Origin: Anaerolineae bacterium CG2_30_64_16
GTDB lineage: Bacteria; Chloroflexota; Anaerolineae; CG2-30-64-16
Assembly: GCA_001871755.1 (NCBI GenBank)
Contig: MNXL01000347.1
Location: forward strand, 1-6,221
Reading direction: 5' to 3'
Length of the DNA stretch: 6,221 nucleotides
Numbering within the stretch: position 1 is the stretch's first letter; every line of letters starts with the position of its first letter. The notes below the pieces were generated by a model. That model worked only from the letters and a program-made list of their open reading frames with translations, was not told the origin of the DNA and ran no database searches. Positions 5,701-6,221 of this stretch are shown here, one piece after another. The position numbers and the translations under genes are program-made.

Positions 5701-6024
5701 ATCGCCGGGATCCTCCAACGACCAGTCGTGATACAACTGGGGGGATGGCTGCGGGCCATAGCGCGTCGAGGGTAGCGAAAGGACCGCCTGGGCCGGCGTG
5801 TCGCCGCCGCGATAGCCTAACGCGGCGAGAATGCCGCGCACGATATCCGCGGACGCGCAGAACGGATGCGCCGCTGCCCGCGCCGTTGCGGGTTGCGGCT
5901 TGGCGGGCCGGCGGCCGCGTTTGGTCGCCGGCTCAGGCGCATCGGTCGTCTCGGCCCAAAACAAAACCCCGCCCGGATCGGCGGGCGATTCAGGCGGTTG
6001 CCAGTGACTGTGTAGAACCCACAT
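2791..6024 (-). CDS. SNF2-family ATPase/helicase with SNF2-associated N-terminal domain (1077 aa)
   Basis: This is a double-stranded-DNA translocase of the bacterial SNF2 group, which uses ATP to remodel protein-DNA complexes; its natural target here is unknown. The N-terminal half (about 1-540) is the family's accessory region, and its best recognised part is the helicase-associated domain around 395-540 (SFDQLVAYRWELSVGD). The motor follows: LRPYQRYGFSWL (571-582), Walker A DMGLGKT (597-603), ICPTSVVGNW (626-635), Walker B DEAQ (697-700), LTGTPVENRLSELW (724-737). The C-terminal lobe has LVFSQF (921-926), FLHGGTP (947-953), LKAGGTGLNL (977-986) and QATDRAFRIGQ (1006-1016). All catalytic motifs are intact. 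A Gly/Ser/Pro-rich linker at about 866-895 joins the lobes. A basic KRGRRPAKP stretch (35-43) is AT-hook-like. The start at 6024 gives the family-typical MWVLH opening; the only purine-rich site, GAGGGGG at 6040-6046, is a long 15 nt away. The SWIM gene lies downstream. Confidence 0.95.
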   Translation of the reverse strand: MWVLHSHWQPPESPADPGGVLFWAETTDAPEPATKRGRRPAKPQPATARAAAHPFCASADIVRGILAALGYRGGDTPAQAVLSLPSTRYGPQPSPQLYHDWSLEDPGDPYLAPWQIDGLRLPSADAFPILTYLPAPADAPAGLAIGTDSRYWVTVASLVLEALAGQKLVPVLVQADPKGKTYHARWLAVLDGPQDAPRLARLEAAIPPLCRAQASRDGAHPSPRALVGSFIKTAADALARGWTAAQMPVFARGEDGVPQRWLRALFGSDPAVAATADQLRMLDRSIAAWLRNLQVAGTGDFRVAFRLAPPEQGGTDGDATHWGLHYLLQARHDPSLLVPAREIWDTRGDVLRSLGRGVDRPQERLLAALGYAGRLCEPIRQSLRAARPEQIALSSDEAFGFLRDTAPLLEQSGFGVLVPPWWNQRGARLGMRLRVKPKSKAEAPAAAGRLSFDQLVAYRWELSVGDTTLTPEEFAALVALKTPLVQIRGQWVQLDPAQVEAALRFWKSQEQVGDVSLLGALQMGLGTEDAVAGLPVDDVVFEDWLDDWLRQFTAREKLAELPQPAGLHGQLRPYQRYGFSWLAFLRRYGLGACLADDMGLGKTIETIALLLRDKEQAVADKPVLLICPTSVVGNWRREIERFAPVLSVHTHQGNGRLQGEDFAVEAARNDLVVTSYALARRDAETLNAVPWRGVVLDEAQNIKNPAAKQTQAIRKLPADFRIALTGTPVENRLSELWSIMHFLNPGYLGSREKFRKNFAIPVERYADQAAATRLKTLIGPFILRRVKTDPRVIQDLPDKLEMKVYCNLTEEQASLYEATVRDALAQVESAEGLDRRGQILAMLMKLKQVCNHPAQFLHQAGALREAGVGGSDPSRPHPGSGDRGASGGQGLSAQQWAGRSGKLDRLTEMLEEVVAAGDQALVFSQFAEMGGVLQSYLQGALNRPVLFLHGGTPAAKRDQMVARFQSADGPPIFVLSLKAGGTGLNLMRANHVFHFDRWWNPAVEDQATDRAFRIGQTRNVQVHKFVTLGTLEEMIDDMIESKRALAQAVVGSGENWLTELSTDELRQLVTLRREHVA
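3396..3429. repeat. Nested palindrome inside the SNF2 linker codons
   Basis: GGCTCGGATCCGAGCC (3402-3417) is a perfect 16-bp palindrome, flanked by GCGGGCG (3396-3402) and CGCCCGC (3423-3429), which also pair. It encodes residues near 870-875 of the SNF2 protein, within the low-complexity linker between the two motor lobes. It resembles the intergenic hairpins in composition (GGATCC core) and may be a palindromic repeat accommodated in frame, or simply GC-rich linker sequence. Confidence 0.7.
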
Positions 6025-6061
6025 CGAACGCTGCCGTGTCCCCCTCGGTTATCGTTGGCTC

Positions 6062-6091
6062 AGAATATCATCATTTGCCAGTTCAAGTCAA
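6062..6091 (-). promoter_or_regulatory. Candidate sigma70-type promoter of the SNF2 gene
   Basis: Read on the minus strand, TTGACT (6086-6091, five of six -35 matches) is followed after 18 nt by TATTCT (6062-6067, four of six -10 matches). Transcription would start about 30 nt before the ATG at 6024. The stretch is noticeably AT-richer than the coding DNA on its left, as expected for a promoter. Confidence 0.45.
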
Positions 6092-6214
6092 TGCTCAAAC
6101 GACACCGCCCTAACCCGGACAAGGCCGCTGCGCTTACAAGCCGGAACCAAGAAGGCGCCAACCTTGCTCACCGAATTCTTGCACAAAAAGCAAGGATCTC
6201 GTGGGTCAGGCCCT

Positions 6215-6220
6215 ATTATA
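6215..6220 (-). promoter_or_regulatory. Consensus -10 hexamer at the window edge
   Basis: The minus strand reads TATAAT, a perfect -10 box, but the -35 region would lie outside the window. It could be a distal promoter for the SNF2 gene with a leader of about 180 nt. A small hairpin (CTTGC at 6178-6182 with GCAAG at 6190-6194) would fall early in that leader. No gene is visible from 6025 to 6221. Confidence 0.25.
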
Positions 6221-6221
6221 C

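Noticed and set aside
2791..6024. SNF2 plus SWIM pair as a known anti-phage system such as DISARM
   Set aside because: DISARM needs a methyltransferase and further helicase/PLD-type genes that are not here. SNF2-SWIM pairs occur widely, and nothing else in the window indicates defence apart from the broken toxin module.
6025..6221. Partial gene or tRNA at the right edge
   Set aside because: No frame with a ribosome binding site and no cloverleaf with tRNA-like invariant bases could be found; the stretch reads as an upstream regulatory region.

Overview
This is a GC-rich bacterial window carrying four protein-coding genes, one broken gene and an unusually dense set of palindromic repeats. The sequence has no taxonomic marker. 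The SNF2/SWIM gene pair, the orphaned VapBC-type module, and the intergenic repeats (a CACCTTGT tandem, an ACCACGAAGACAC-type inverted repeat, TCACGGA-loop hairpins) fit an environmental Chloroflexota-like genome. That assignment is an impression and is weak.

Layout. Positions 1-201 hold a 25-bp imperfect inverted repeat and then a candidate promoter with a GC palindrome between its two boxes. Positions 202-450 (+) encode a small VapB-like antitoxin. It is followed, with an 8-nt overlap, by a vapC (PIN-domain toxin) remnant at 443-537. The remnant keeps only the first ~14 codons and the last ~16 codons; the whole catalytic middle is missing and the frame is broken at the join. Positions 547-1359 (-) encode a nitrilase-superfamily hydrolase whose expected nucleophilic cysteine is glycine. 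Positions 1360-1753 have no gene. They hold two head-to-tail copies of a ~120-bp element that can fold into a cloverleaf-like structure, then a pair of hairpins and an 8-bp tandem repeat. Positions 1754-2638 (-) encode a SWIM zinc-finger protein. Positions 2639-2790 are a spacer made almost entirely of two hairpins. Positions 2791-6024 (-) encode a 1077-residue SNF2-family ATPase. Positions 6025-6221 are an upstream region with a candidate promoter for the SNF2 gene.

How the genes relate. The SNF2 ATPase and the SWIM protein lie in the same direction in the order often seen in bacteria and probably act together on DNA or nucleoprotein; no substrate can be read from the sequence. The antitoxin/toxin remnant converges on the hydrolase gene and looks like a decaying module with a retained antitoxin. 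The hydrolase may be catalytically dead or use another chemistry.

The most notable signals are the internally deleted vapC, the Cys-to-Gly change in the hydrolase, and a family of hairpins that share a TCACGGA loop core. That core recurs in the tandem element and in the SNF2-SWIM spacer. No complete new defence or mobile system is visible.
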